Shown one piece after another: positions 13,016 to 26,519 of a stretch of 64,000 nucleotides of DNA (the stretch's first letter is position 1; every line of letters starts with the position of its first letter). Source of the DNA: Callaeas wilsoni (taxonomy: Eukaryota > Chordata > Aves > Passeriformes > Callaeidae); assembly GCA_013398955.1 (NCBI GenBank), contig VWPU01011874.1, positions 186,001-250,000 of the forward strand, written 5' to 3'. Both the position numbers and the translations under genes were made by a program. The notes under the pieces are model-generated. The model had not been told where the DNA came from, ran no database searches, and saw only the letters and a program-made list of their open reading frames with translations.

Positions 13016-16000
13016 GTTGCAAGACTCAGCCAGTTTTGACAAGGGCTTAACAAATTCTTGGTATTATAAATTGAAGTGAATAAAAGCACTAACTACATCT
13101 AAAGATTCCCTGGCAGAGAATCTTCAAGCAACAGATCTCAAATAGGAAATGTTCTAAAGTGCTCCTTCACTGGGATGATTTATATGATTATTCTTGTTTG
13201 GAAAATAGTACATTAATTTGACAAAGAAAGTCAGAATGGTACACATATGTACAAAATTTCCATCTTAAAATGCAAATAGAGTATTAATGAATCTGTTTAT
13301 ACATGCTCTGGTTAAGATGTATCTGCCTCAGATCTGACTAATAGGAATCACAGCAGATCCACCAAACCTTTATGCTCAGATTGGAAACTAATTCAAAGAG
13401 GACTTGAAATAACAAGATTTTTTTTTTTAATTTTCAGTTATATTATTATCTTACAGTTGTCTTAGTTTTAATGTAGTTATGTATTATATTATCTGTTTGT
13501 ATTAATTTTTTCATTATTTTGTATAGCATAGAGGGTATTAACATCTAGGCAGGAAGTAATCATCATTGCTTCTTTTATGTTGTCAATACAATTACTGAAT
13601 ATGATTATATCCCTTGATCTGAAATAATTTCAGCTTAATTATAAGTTTCTGAATAATTTACTTGCTACATAAGCCAGATAGCTTGCAATATGGGAATACA
13701 TGGGAGAAAATATTTATGTTATTCTTCCATGCCAGTCTCTACAACGAGACATTATTACATAAAAACTATTTAGAAAAGTATCATATATCTAATTTATTCG
13801 TTTATAAATTCTTCACAAGTCAGAAAAACCCATTAAAAAAAAAGAAAGGGGGACACATTATTATTTGGGACCACCTTTTAAAAGTATTAAAAGCCTTTAG
13901 GTTTCGAATTTGTTTCCTTTCTCCTATACACCTTTGCATTTCAGAATTACAGACCAGTTACATTTCTTAAGTGTGGAAGCATCAGAAATTATAATTAAAT
14001 ATTTTCAGTAAAGAAAAGTGAAGAGAGGGAACAGCCAAAAGTACTCCAAACCCAAAAGCCCCAACTTCAATGTCAATATAAGATATAAACGAGCAGTTTC
14101 ATTATTAAATGACAGATGATATGTCAATTACAATATTTTGCCCTCTTATATTGGAAAAAAACTAGGAATTGACAACTAATAAAATGATTTTTCAGTAATG
14201 TGAGTATTGATAATGGTTCTAAAAGAACCACAGGAACAACAAATTACTGTTCCTCTGCCCTCTGTCATATAGATTAAAAAAGGGAGATATTTTTCTAAAG
14301 CTAGTTTTTTTGCTTCTCAAAATGAATTTCTCCTAAAATAATTTTAAATGGTGGGATGAATCAGCACTTAAATTAAAAAAAAAGTTAACGCGTGATCTAA
14401 TAACTGGACATTAATTTCAATGAGTGAAAATGGGGTTGGGTCTCTTGCATTATTTGTGTCACATATTAGGAGTAGTAGACAATGATGACCCTCACAGTTA
14501 AGATTGTCAAAAGGGCAGTAGATGGGGAAGAAAGCATCCAGGATAAGTATAAATATATCACATAAACACAGGTGTAAGCATTTATACATCAATATGTAAT
14601 AGAATATGACTGAAAAAATGTGCAAGTGGATGCAATAGTGTAGTGTTAATTTAGGTTCTGCAAATCAGTGCCATATTTTCTCAACAATTACACTGACACA
14701 GGTGTAGAACATCAGTTCTGGATACACTTCAGCAGCAAACATCTCTGTGATTCTGTAAAGACCCATCCATGTATTCAAATTAAAATCATCAGAAATAAAT
14801 ACTTGCAAAGCCAGAGTCGAATTCTGTAGTGAGTATCTAGATCTCAGATGCTGTCAGCTGTTCTTGGCTCTGACAAGCATTCCTGTGCATTTGATTAAAA
14901 AATATCTATCAGGTGAAACTGATGGCCTGTTTCTTAGAAATACTGACACATGAAAATCAGGATTTTCTTCTCTTTCTTTTTTTTTTCCTTTTCTTTTTTT
15001 CAAAAATTATAGAAAACCAGAAATACTTCTGTCAAGAGTCTTGAGTGTATTTGGGTCTGAATATTTCAATGTCCACCTGTCTCCCTCTGTTTACCTTCTG
15101 TGAAGAAGACAAACAGCTGTACCAGAAAACTAGTAAAGGTTATCAGACTCTCCATCGTTAAATCAGCTACAAGGAGAACAGAGTTTGCAATAATTTTATG
15201 GCTGATAGTTCATATCACACATGAGGTGAATTAATAATATGGATATGAAGAAAAACAATTTATTAATGTTAATAACTCTTCCAATAAAATTTCCAGGAGG
15301 ACCTATAGTGATAAATTGAATAATTATGAGTATAATTATGACTAACTAGAACCATAATTTCATGCTAATGCAATAATAATGACACGAAAGTGTAGGTCAT
15401 GAATTTTAACTGCTCGGTTATTCCAAATTTCCACAAAGAGAGAAAAAAAAAAAAAGAACGCCCAAAAAAACCTTCTCAGCCTTAAAACCTGATCAAGTTA
15501 TGGTTTGCTGCCAGGAAAAAAAAAAAAAATTCATTGCTTAAATAGACATCACTTTGATTATTTTTGTTGGACTGCAGGAAAAAAAGTCATTTAATTAGGA
15601 ATCTAGTAGTATCTTGAAAGCAGGAAATGTATAGTCTCTGTAGCTTACTATGAATCATCTATTAATCCAGAGGTGGTCTCTGAGGAGAAAAAAATAACAC
15701 ACAGAAGAATTATGGTTAAATTTCATTAAAAACATAGAATTGTCATACTTGTGTTTATATCTGGGGAAGAGTATATGGAGGATAATCACCCCAGAAAAAG
15801 GTGTGCAAGTGTTCAGTAATCATATCAAGTACAAGCTGCACCCCACAAGGTGAAGGTCAGATTAATTTTTTGCCAAATCATTTTGGGATGGACAATAATG
15901 AGATAATTCAAAAAAAGAAGAGTTGGTGAAAGGTTTCTCTAAAACCAACCAGTTTCTTTCCTGATAATTTATTACAAAAGCCAATTAATCTCTCTGGCTT

Positions 16001-16583
16001 CGGGATGACTCAGAACAATGTAATGCAGAGTCCAAGACAATTGCTATAGTTTTGGTTTAATGTGTCCCACTGATGGTGTAAACTGTTGTTAGTTCATTAA
16101 AACTTCTGGGAATTAAAAGTAGTGGAGCAAAACTAATATATATTAACAGAATATGTGTCTTGAGTTCTCTATTCCATTTGGTAGAAAAAAAGCATTTTTT
16201 CTGCTTTTTCTTCACAATATGGAGAAAAACCTTGAATCAAAACATGATATGAAACATACATATTTGCATATTGCAGGCAGGGACTGTAGTGACTTCTTTT
16301 CTCTACCTAGGCACTCCAGCATGTGAGGACAAATTTATAAGGGAAGTACAGCTACAGTTTAATTGTGTTTCTATGATGACTAGCTGATTTACCCAAAGGA
16401 CTTGAAGCAAAAAGGCTCGTCTTTTTTTCTAACCACTAATCCTTGAGGATTACTTGAAAAAGCAGAAGTTAGTGAGGGCCAAATTTAAGCCAGGGAACAT
16501 GCTGACACAGTATCTACAAGGAGTTTCCTTATCACTGTTTCAGCCTATCGCCTGGTCCTGCTCGGTTAGAATATAGAGATGTG

Positions 16584-16635
16584 CCCTCTCCTCTCCTCTC
16601 CTCTCCTCTCCTCTCCTCTCCTTCCTCTCCTCCCT
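16584..16635. repeat. (CTCTC)n pyrimidine microsatellite
   Basis: Seven clean CTCTC units (16586-16620), followed by an interrupted TTCCTCTCCTCCC end. Pure pyrimidine on the plus strand. Confidence 0.95.
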
Positions 16636-19600
16636 TGACACTTCACATTGAAGGCCGTATCAAGACAGGATTGTAGTTGATTTGTTTCCAGATAACTCAG
16701 GTAAAACCTTTCTCCTTGTAGATTTTATTCCCACCATGATGCAAATCTGTCAGGTTTTGAAGATAAATTTCAAGGAGTACTTATAGTGTATCTGGGTTTG
16801 GAAAGAAACAGAATTGGAAGGGAAATGAAGAGAATATTTTTTACTGAAAGATATGTAAAAAAAGTACAGTTAAAAACTGATTATATTAATAATATTATCA
16901 AAGAATGCCCAGTACATTACTTTAGTCCTGTGGAGAGAGAGAGCAGTAAGTTGGGTTATTCGGGGATTTTTTTGTCTTTCCTCTATACAGACATTTTTGG
17001 GCTATCATCGGTGCTTGAACAAGAATGTGGTAGTAGCAGGATTTTTTGAAGAATCACAGGGGGAATGTTTAGAAAAATATAAAGAGAAATGGGAATAGAT
17101 AGTTATATAAAAGTAATGAATTGCACAGTGCTTCAAGAAAGAGTTTCTAAATAACAGTGTAGGAAGTATCAAAGAAATAAAGTGGCATAGAAAGCAAGCC
17201 ACACTAGGATAAATGAAGAGGATAGAAACCAGCCTGAGGCATGAACAAGAGGTTGCTCCAAATTCTGGCAGGGATTTAACTCTCATCTGAACGGCCTAAT
17301 TTAATCTCAAAGCTAGAAGACGATATAGCTGCATTCAGTTTCCTGGTTCCCTTGAAATTAGGAACACTTTAAAGCATTGATCCCACACTTTCCTCATCAG
17401 TTTTCAGCAGCCAACAATATTAAGCTTTAATTTGTAACACACAATGTCCGTATGGTTTCAGCTACAGTGGAGCCAGATAACATTTCCTCTTACACAGACA
17501 GATAAAACATAAAAATGAACCTGATCAAAGGTTAATAATTAATATAATTGCCAAGAATACTTTTTTAAATTTAGAACAGGCTGCTTCAATAAAAATAATA
17601 AATTTTTATTTCAAAGGCTGTTCTGCTAAGATTAATAACTCTAGTAGATTGAAATGGAAACAAAGTAGATAGCACATGCTTTCTGCATTTTTTTCCCCTT
17701 CTTTCTTTTTAACCTTGGTTTTGGGACTAAGTCAGAGAAGTGCATGAAATCTACAATTAAATCACTGAAATTTGGCTCAACTTGATTATATATTCAGAAG
17801 GGAGAAAAGCTATAAAAATCATCTCATGGGATGCTTGATGCATTAGCATTGAAGTTTTTACGCTTCATGGACTCATGTTTTAACTAAAAATTTTAATATT
17901 GTTGTCACTATTCTACATTTTATAGTTGCAAACATAATTTGCATTTTTTCAGGTTCATATTTCTCCATTGAATCTGTGAAGCTGTCTTTCCACTTGAAAA
18001 CAATATCTCTATTCTTGCTTTGAGAGTTTAACTTTCTTCAAGTTTGAATATTACTTATGTTCTTAATGAACATATGAAGACAGAAATTAATTTAGCCACT
18101 GAGGGCTTTTTATTTTGCTCTTAAACAGCTAAGAACAGTACTGAACATACTCAAATTTTTAGACTTTTATTTAGAAGCTCATCTACAGTTTTGAGTAATT
18201 AGCCACTCCACCTGAGTGCACGACCACTCCAACTCCTGCATCAGGAAGTGCAAAAGCAAGAAAATTTCTTGGATGAGATAGTTTAAAAAGTGAAAAAAAC
18301 AGGCAGGAGAGAGGAGAAAACTAACTGAAGCCCCCACAAAAACATAAATGATGCAAAGGCAGTCACTCACTGCCTCCCACAAGCAGATCAATGCCCAGAG
18401 AGTCTCTGAGCAATGAGTACCTACCCAAACCCCTCCTGCTCTTCCTCCTCACTCCTGAACATGATGACACATAGCGTGACATATCTCTTTGGTCAGTTGG
18501 GGTAAACTTTCGTGGCTGTATCTCCTCCCAACTTTTGGTGCATCCCCAGCCTATGTACTAGTGGAGACAGAGTGAGAAACAGGGAAACAAGCACTGATCC
18601 ACCAATAGCTAAAGCACTGGCCTGTTATCAACACTGCTTTGGTCAGAAATCTAAATTAAAACATAGAATCATATGGATTTCTATGAAAAAAATTAACTCC
18701 ATTCCACTCAGATTCAGTACAAGTCCCTTTCTCAAAATATCAGAAAAATACAACATTGTTTACAAAAAACCCCAAACAAACAAAACCACCAAAAACCCCA
18801 ATACCCACTTTCAAATATATTTATAACGTCTTATATGTTTCCATTATCAAATCTGCACTGTTTAATAACATTATCCTAAATCCTTTTTGTGTGAAAATTT
18901 TTAATAAACAAGTTTACACTAAAAAACGTGAAAGAAAAATTAGTCTAACACTGTTCTTTTGTGACCAATTTCTTTCTGATTGCTAATTGGATATTCTAAT
19001 AATCTAAGCTTTGATTTCAAAAAAGTATTACTGAAGAATAATACATGCTTATTAAAAATTAAATCTGTCTTCTAAAAATACTGTAAGGTATTAGGAGTCC
19101 ATTGTGAGCCAGGAGTATTTAATTCTACGTAGGTCTAGTATAGTTCTCAAAAGAGATATACAAGGGCATGAGTAAAACAGAGACAATCTATCAATGTTTA
19201 AAAGTAATATACAAGGGGTTTAACATACTGTTTATAGTAATATATCCAATTACTTCTGGTGTGTGCTGTACGTGTATTATGCAGATTTGGTGCCTTAGAG
19301 CCGTACTTGAATTTTTTTTAATAAGACTGTGCAAATATAATGGCCATACCGTAATTGCTGTTGTCAAGTACTGATATCAGATTTATTATTTTTTAGTTTT
19401 GGGGTGTTCATTAACAAATGGAAAAAGACTCTGGCAATCCAGTGTTAACAAGAAAGATTAGGAGTACAGCAAATGCTTTCATAAGCATGCCTCTTGGCCT
19501 TCCCTTACATCTCTCAAATAAAGAAAGAACTGACCTACTTAAAAGTGCCAAACACTTTGAAAGCTGGATAGCTAACAAAATTAATTGTTAAATACCTTGA

Positions 19601-20479
19601 ATTGTACAGATTGCTTTGCAATTCTACTGCTAAACATAAGCACATGGATGGCTCTTCTTTTCTAACACAATTTAAATATGCTCCCTTAACTTTGCCTAGA
19701 GGTTGACTAAACACATCATAATATCAGTTACTGCAGGATGTTTTTGAAGAGTTTTTATACTAGTAATTTCAATATCTCATTTTTTAATCATTATTAAATT
19801 TAGAGTTTCTATACTTTGGTAACATTCTGCCCTCCTTTTTGAGAGATGCCTTTAAACTTTTTAAAAATTTGGCATGAAGTCTTCATAATGTTTTAACAGA
19901 TGTTTTTAGTTTTATAAACATTTTGAAATATTGTGCAGTCTTGAAGCTGAATGCTTAATATATAAATGAGACTAAACAAAATTTTTAAAAGTTAGTAGGG
20001 AAAAGCTAAAATTTAATTTTATTTTAATATCACATTTGATGGAATATCAACAACTATTTTGTAATACCATTTCCATAAAAGCTTTGTGTTCAAGAGTAGT
20101 AAGTCTATATAATGAGAAAATTAGGAATTGACGCCATATCTTAGTAACCATTTGACTTTAAAAGATGTAATTTTAAAGTAGGAAAGTAGTACACGTGAAC
20201 AATGAGGCACAAGTATTACTATATGGTTAATGTCAACAATGTTAAGAATGTGTATGTATATTTAAGCTGTCTACCTCATGTTACCCAGCAATGGTCCTGC
20301 TCTCATATAAACCTGAGCTGAACTTGAAAGCTCTGTGAAGTCACAATTCTGCTGAGGATGTTCCTTCAGGCATACTGGTACTTCCCCAGACTGCATCATG
20401 TACAAATTTCCCTTCTGCTGTTACCTTGGATGTATTTGAAGAGAAAAACTACGACAGATGACCACATTTCCATACAGGT
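16636..20479. other. Unique AT-rich DNA, no gene seen
   Basis: Short frames of 60-105 codons occur, all without recognisable domains. An A/C-rich stretch lies at about 18760-18810. No repeat family recognised. Confidence 0.5.
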
Positions 20480-20852
20480 GGAGTCATATTCAGTTGGAAG
20501 GGAGCTACAATGATCAGCTAGTCCAATTCCCTGGGCAATGCAGGGCTGACAAAAAGTTAAAACCTGTTACTAAGGGCATTGTCTTTCAGTTTGTAGCAAT
20601 TACCCCTGTCTATCACTACATCCCCTTGTAAATTGTTCCTCTCCGTTTCTTTTGTAGGCTCCCTTCAGCTACTGGAAGGTGCTCTAAATGCTCCCCAGAG
20701 CCTTCTCTTCTCCAGGCAGAACAACCTCAACTCTCCAAGCTGTCTTCACAGCAGAGGTGCTCCAGCCCTCTGATGATCTTTGTGACCATCCTCTGGACTC
20801 ACTGCAGCGGATGACGTTGGGTCTAATGTTGCTTAATTTGGGCCCCCGATGG
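20480..20852 (-). mobile_element. CR1 LINE 3' part, minus orientation
   Basis: The plus strand reads as the reverse complement of a bird CR1 3' end. In order: GTTGGAAGGGA...GATCAGCTAGTCCAA (20495-20525), CCCTTCAGCTACTGGAAGGTGCT (from about 20660), AGCCTTCTCTTCTCCAGGC (20699-20717) and GAGGTGCTCCAGCCCTCTGATGATCTTTGTG (20754-20784), ending near a CTCTGGACTCACTGCAG block. The internal words are well preserved, so it is younger than the copy at 5.8 kb. It is truncated in its 5' part and has lost the terminal octamer repeats. Confidence 0.93.
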
Positions 20853-22794
20853 GTCTATTAGGCATAATGCTGTCATCAGACAACATGTGTAATAGGCTGC
20901 GTTGCAAAATATGGTGTTTCATAAATTCTGGACACATCTCTGGTGAACAGAGTAAAAAGATTTTTGATATACTTTTATACTATCAACAAAAAGTGAATCA
21001 CCCCTTTTTTGTTGTGATACACTACAATCATGGATATTGTTCTAATATAATCAGTGACAAGCATAATGGAAATTAATTGCATATAGTATTAATCAAATAT
21101 CATTTAATCAATCATCACATAGTTAGAAAACGTAAAAAGAATATTTACACTCCATTGAAAAAGGTAAGACAACAGAAAGTTATATAATAATGAAAAGCAC
21201 AGGATTTAAATAAGAAAGGAGCATTACTGTATTCTCTGTTCTGTTCTTCATTTAACTACGCATGTTCAAAAAAAATCTGTGAAATGCTCCGTGAGAAACT
21301 GAACCGAGTGCCTATTAAAACCAGGAATAAATTTTTCCATGGTTCACTGAATTGCTCTGAGCATGCATCTTCCCGAATTGATTCTAACAGCTGCCATTGA
21401 AACAAAAGGTAGTCAGCATTTTGCATATTTAGCTGGGGACTAAAATGCAGACTTTGAAGGCTTTAGGGTTTCACTACTTCAAGCATGGCTGGTAGGTTTC
21501 TTTTTCTCAGTTATGTATGGTCACAAAAGAATTCATTTGTAAAGTGAATTCAACAGTTAGAGCCAAAGAGTAGTTCTCCTAATGTATGCAAAAGGTAGAA
21601 TTGAGATTCAGACCCCTGAATCTTGACAAACTGTTATAATTTAAATCCATTTTTCTGGGCATAATTGTAACTTCATTGGTACAAAAGAAAACAGTGTAAA
21701 ACCCTCACTTCCAGAAAACAGAAATTATTCATGTCCTTCATACTCTTAAAATAAATTGCTTACAACAAATTTAAGTATAAATGACCATCAAACTGTGATC
21801 AAGGAGCTAGAAATTGATTTTCATTTTAATTTATTCTCTTCCTTTCTCAAACTGTCAAACAAGTAAAGGCCATTTGCACAATGGAATAATTTACATAATT
21901 GCAATGAACTTGTTTTCTTCAGATTTTTGCAGTATCCATTAGGTTATTCCACAGATAACATTATGCAAATAAAATTAATACATTTGATTCCTTCATTGTT
22001 TCTGAACAATTTTTATTGTGTTATGGTACAGTGCTATTCACCTAATTGAAGCAGTCAGGTAAAAGCAAAATCATTTCAATTAATCAGTTGTCCAAATACT
22101 AGTGTTATAGATTTATATTATTCAAGGAGACAGTCACTTTATTTAACTAATTGTTTTAATCCCAATTGAGAATTCATTTCTTTTTTTTTTTTTTTGAGTA
22201 CCATTTAAGAGAATTAATTTTAAAATTTGGAAATGATGGGTAGAGAAAAACAGACCTTGTTACTATGGGTATAGTTGTTTAATAAAAAAATTACTTGTAT
22301 AGTTTGATTTCTCACTGAAAGGATATGCTTCATACATCTATTTTGCAGTCAGAGCTGCTTATTTCTTAGGGAGGAAAAAAGTCTACACTATCTTTGAAGA
22401 CCTGACAGAAATCTGCAAGAGTAAGTTAAATTCTAATGAGGCTTCTACTTCATCAACAGAACCACTAAATAAGTTTTAATTTCAACAACAAATTATGGCC
22501 TCATTTTTCACCTTAACATTAGACATAAACAGATATAAATTAACTCTTGAATTCCAGGATGACTTTGCAAGGCTGGAAGAATTTTCTTCCGACTGAAACT
22601 CAGCAAATGTTGCCTCAGCTAGTATCAAGGATAATATAAACAAGGTACCAACATAATATAATTTGCAGAGAAACGTATTCTAGAATGGAAGTATACCATA
22701 AGCATTGTAGTAAGTTTTATGTTATCTGCAGAAACTCTTCGTGATTGGCAAGACTCACAGAAGAGGTAAAATAAGGTTCCTTTCCTGAGGCACA

Positions 22795-23045
22795 AATATG
22801 ATGTTCATGGTGGGGATCACCTACTCCTCATTACTGGGATCTGTTTGGTTTTGTTGGTATATGTTACCTCATCATGGGCTGCTGCCTTCTGACTGCTGCA
22901 AGCTGAGTGTGAGTGTGGCCCTGCAGCCTCCCCAGTTTCAGCCCCCACGGGTTTTATTTTGCTGGGCAGTGAGCACCCGTGTTTGCCAGAACCTTCCCAC
23001 AGCTTTCTACTGGGAATGGCAAAACCGACACTTTCTGGGCTATGC
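22795..23045. other. Small GC-rich block of unknown origin
   Basis: About 250 bp clearly GC-richer than the flanks, open in one frame on each strand for 75 codons or more (135 codons on plus, continuing into AT-rich DNA). The translations show no family signature. It may be an unrecognised repeat fragment or an exon of a non-coding RNA. Confidence 0.35.
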
Positions 23046-23316
23046 ATTTTATTCTTATTTACATGTAAAATGTATAACCACCAGTAACAGCAGTTTTTAT
23101 AAATTCAATACATTAAAAAGCTTTTTCTTTTTCTCTTTCTTCTTTCCTGTATGTTGCATTATAAAGTATTTTGGGAAAAAAAGCATGCACATTTATGGTT
23201 GCTAAGAAATTTTTTGTAGAGGAAACAATCACTAATCACAACAAATTCTAAGACATTTCTAAACCTTGATTTTTTTAATGAAAAGCCAATTGATCATAAA
23301 AATTTTGTTCTGACAC

Positions 23317-23342
23317 AAAACACTTTTTTTAAAAAGTGTTTT
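23317..23342. repeat. 26-bp near-perfect palindrome
   Basis: Arms AAAACACTTTTT (23317-23328) and AAAAAGTGTTTT (23331-23342) are exact reverse complements separated by two T residues. It could extrude as a hairpin or cruciform. Confidence 0.85.
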
Positions 23343-24608
23343 AATATTTTTACAGTATCAGCAAAAATTGATATAGATTTTGGCTTTATATCCATCACTT
23401 TGGTGCAACTTTAAAATTTAGTATAAGAATAGGTTATTATATATTTATTTTAGGTTCACATACCATGGCAGAGAAGGAACACTTGATCATAGAGGTCCAT
23501 TAAATTCCATTTAAAATGAACAGCTGCAGAACTTTGTAGTGATTAATTTTTAATTCCGCAGTCATGGTGGCTTAACATACAATTGTTAATGTAAAAATGG
23601 TTTTTGATAACAAAAGTAAGTGAAATGATAAAGAGAGGCAGTAAATTTTCTGTGATTAGGTTTTTTTATTTATATGTAGGCGATCCGTGCTGTGACTTTT
23701 AAAGCTGGACTATCAAGGCATGTAAACACAAAATTAAGAAGGAATAAAATGTTTCCATTATTATAACTGTAATCCTGTTGTGAGTAAGAGACTGTAAAAT
23801 CTAGGAGAGGAAAGAACCAATTTTAATGTATATTTAAGGTGCTGTATTATCTTGCTTCTAAAAATCTTTATTTAACTAGCTGTCACGTAGAGCTAAATTC
23901 TTAACTTTCTTTAAGCATATTAAAACAAATAATAATGGGCTGAAGTAAAGGAAGTTATTTTAATTTTTATTGTCATACAGATTATCATTATCCAAATAGA
24001 TTTGAAGAAGGGATGATTAAGAAGAGTCCTTTTGCCAAAAATCATAAATAGTTGAGCTGTCTTTTGTGATTCACAATAGTTCATCTACAATGGCTGTTAA
24101 ACAGCACTTTTACTACTGATCTCTGCAGGTGACAAAAAATCTACGGGGTGACATAGACAAAAATAATTCCCTTATGTGGGCAATATCATATGAACAAAAC
24201 CTTACTTTTGTACCATGTGTTCTTGTGACAATGGGTATGAGTCAAACAACAAAAAAGAGGTAGGAAGAGATGCGTGAGAACAGCAAAAAGATTCCTCCCT
24301 GCCAACTGACAGTTTATGGTATACACCTTTTAGTGTATCCTTCCTACTCATGTCTGCAAAGAAACCCACACTTCTCTCATCACTTTAGTTATTAAATGTG
24401 AAAAACATGCTCTGAAAAGCAGCTAAGGGAATTTAAAGAACTATGAAAAATAAAATCCTATTAGCATCTATAGTGGTCATTTCAGGTTATATGCATTTTG
24501 GAGATCGCATTGTAGTTTACAAATGCTGAGCAAGACTTTTATGTTCTAATTTGAGTACTAGAAGCATGTCAACCATCGCAGCATTGCCTGTTGGCTGGGT
24601 AAACTAAG

Positions 24609-24634
24609 CCACACAGAGCTCTTTGTCTGTGTGG
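24609..24634. repeat. 9-bp inverted repeat, 8-nt loop
   Basis: CCACACAGA (24609-24617) pairs exactly with TCTGTGTGG (24626-24634). It sits in a non-repetitive stretch that looks like possible conserved non-coding DNA. Confidence 0.75.
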
Positions 24635-26519
24635 TTAGACCAATTAGAATGCTTTCCGTACATGAGCTTGTCTCGGATATTTGGGCAACACACTGATATC
24701 TGCAGCACAGACATTCCCCTCAGTGCAATCTTTCCTTAATCAAGACCTTACTGCAATGTCTGCCCACATTTTTAACTCCTGTAATTAGCATAATGATATC
24801 TAAGTTTTGTTTTTCATTTATAAAAATTGAAAATAGTTACAAACTTAAAAAGATTTTCTGCTTTATTTAAAAAAGGGTACTATTTGGAAACACCAACAAG
24901 ATATGTGTTCAGCACTGTTATTTTCTGGAGTCATCAGCAATCCTGAAAAAATTCCTTTAAATCATGTGGAAAGTCTCACTTATTTGCAAAGTTATACCCC
25001 AGAAAGTAAAGTGGGATTTTTTGAGTTGCACACAATATTGACATTGTGAGGAGAACTTGGAAGGGGAGCTTTTATGCCAAAAATGAATTTTTGCAGACTA
25101 TCCAACTCAACAGATGGCCTCTTTGGGTGTCATGAATTTACTCTTGGTAGTAATAATGAGAACTGTCCCACAGAGTTTTCTGAAGACAAGCAAGAGTATA
25201 TTATACACCAAAGTCCCCAGGTTATTTTAATCTATTAGTATACATCTTTCTGTTTACATTTATGGGCACCAAAAGTTCTTCAGATTCATTTTCTTAAAGT
25301 GTCTTCCTGAGTCATTATTCATTACGATGGAGTAATATGAAGTAATATGAATTACTTCACACCCCGAGTGTTGCTCAAGACACTATGAATATTTGGGGCA
25401 CCTTCTGTGGTTGCTCTCTTCATGCACAGCATGGTGGGAGATGCCTGCTGGTGTCAGGACACTTTTATGACTGCAGAGTGAAAGAACTGCAGGGGCTATG
25501 CTTGGAAGTCAGTTCCTCACACCACCATTAACTGAAAACCATCTGGAGCATCTACAGATGCTTGGATCTGACTTATCCTGTTGTTGCCAAAGTGTTGTAA
25601 CCCTATCTAAAGGGATGTCAAAAGGTGGTGACTTCCTATCAGAAAGATTTATTATCAAGATGTCTACTGATATGCTACCTCAGTTCTGAAAATAAATAAA
25701 TTTTAAAAAGAAACAAAACACTTCAGTTTTCACTCATATCAACAGAAATATGCTCTACTGTTAGGTATCCAATAGGTATCATATTGTCTATTCTAGCCTT
25801 TGTTTTTGTCTAAATTTTTTATAGTCCACTAAGGTTCTTCTGTTTCTACTTTACTGTTCTTCACATGTATTCTACTTTCAAATTCAAACACTGCTAATCT
25901 GATCAATAATTTTTGAGAATTTTTAAACTAATTTTTCTTTGGGGATTTTTTGATTTCCAAAAAAATTCTAGTATGCGTATGACTGTAAAGGCTAATGCTA
26001 AAGTGTTAAGGAGAATGCCTATTTCTTGCCATTAGTTTGCTTTGCTTTTGACTAGGAAGATTTTGAAGATTAACAAGTTCTGAAGTCTATTCTTTTTCAC
26101 ATGTAGATCGTCCTTTCTGTCTAGCAATGTTAATTCATATTAGACTAATTGTTATGTCTTTTTAATGTTTTGATTCTTTTTAGCTGTTCTTGAGACCTTC
26201 CGAAACAAATTACATGAAGTTCCATTTTCAATGACTAAATGGAGAATATCAAAGTAGCAACCTGCCTAGGCACTCAGAGGTTCAGTCCAGCTGGTTTTGA
26301 GTACTTATTGACCATGTCTGTGATGCCATTTTTCCATGTCCTAGCATCTGAGCTCAGTTTCCTCTATCACAGATGAGGGCTAACTTATAGATTTTGCACA
26401 TTGACACCTCTAACTGTACTGCACATCAACACATACTTGAATAAAAAAATGAGTTTTAAATCCTTTTGCATTTAGCCTCTCTAGTTTACACTTTGCTTGT
26501 GTCTGCTACAATGTCATGA

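Larger units (their letters stand above)
6845..16583. other. Long unique AT-rich stretch, no gene seen
   Basis: Nearly 10 kb with no recognised repeat family or gene. A 143-codon frame at 9148-9579 is the longest here; it is Phe/Leu-rich, matches no domain I know and is best taken as chance. A 9-bp hairpin (9941-9964) and a pyrimidine-rich plus strand (12380-13015) are listed separately. A CR1-tail-like string, CTCTGTGATTCTGT, near 14742-14756 is too short to call. Confidence 0.5.
20853..26519. other. Unique DNA, possibly with conserved non-coding segments
   Basis: No repeat family or gene recognised. The parts at 21290-22090 and 24500-24790 have balanced, non-repetitive sequence of the kind seen in conserved non-coding DNA, including an octamer ATGCAAAT (21963-21970). 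A GC-rich block at 22795-23045 and a 26-bp palindrome at 23317-23342 are listed separately. Conservation cannot be judged from one sequence. Confidence 0.4.

Noticed and set aside
14742..14756. CR1 tail-like string CTCTGTGATTCTGT
   Set aside because: Too short, with no collinear CR1 words upstream.
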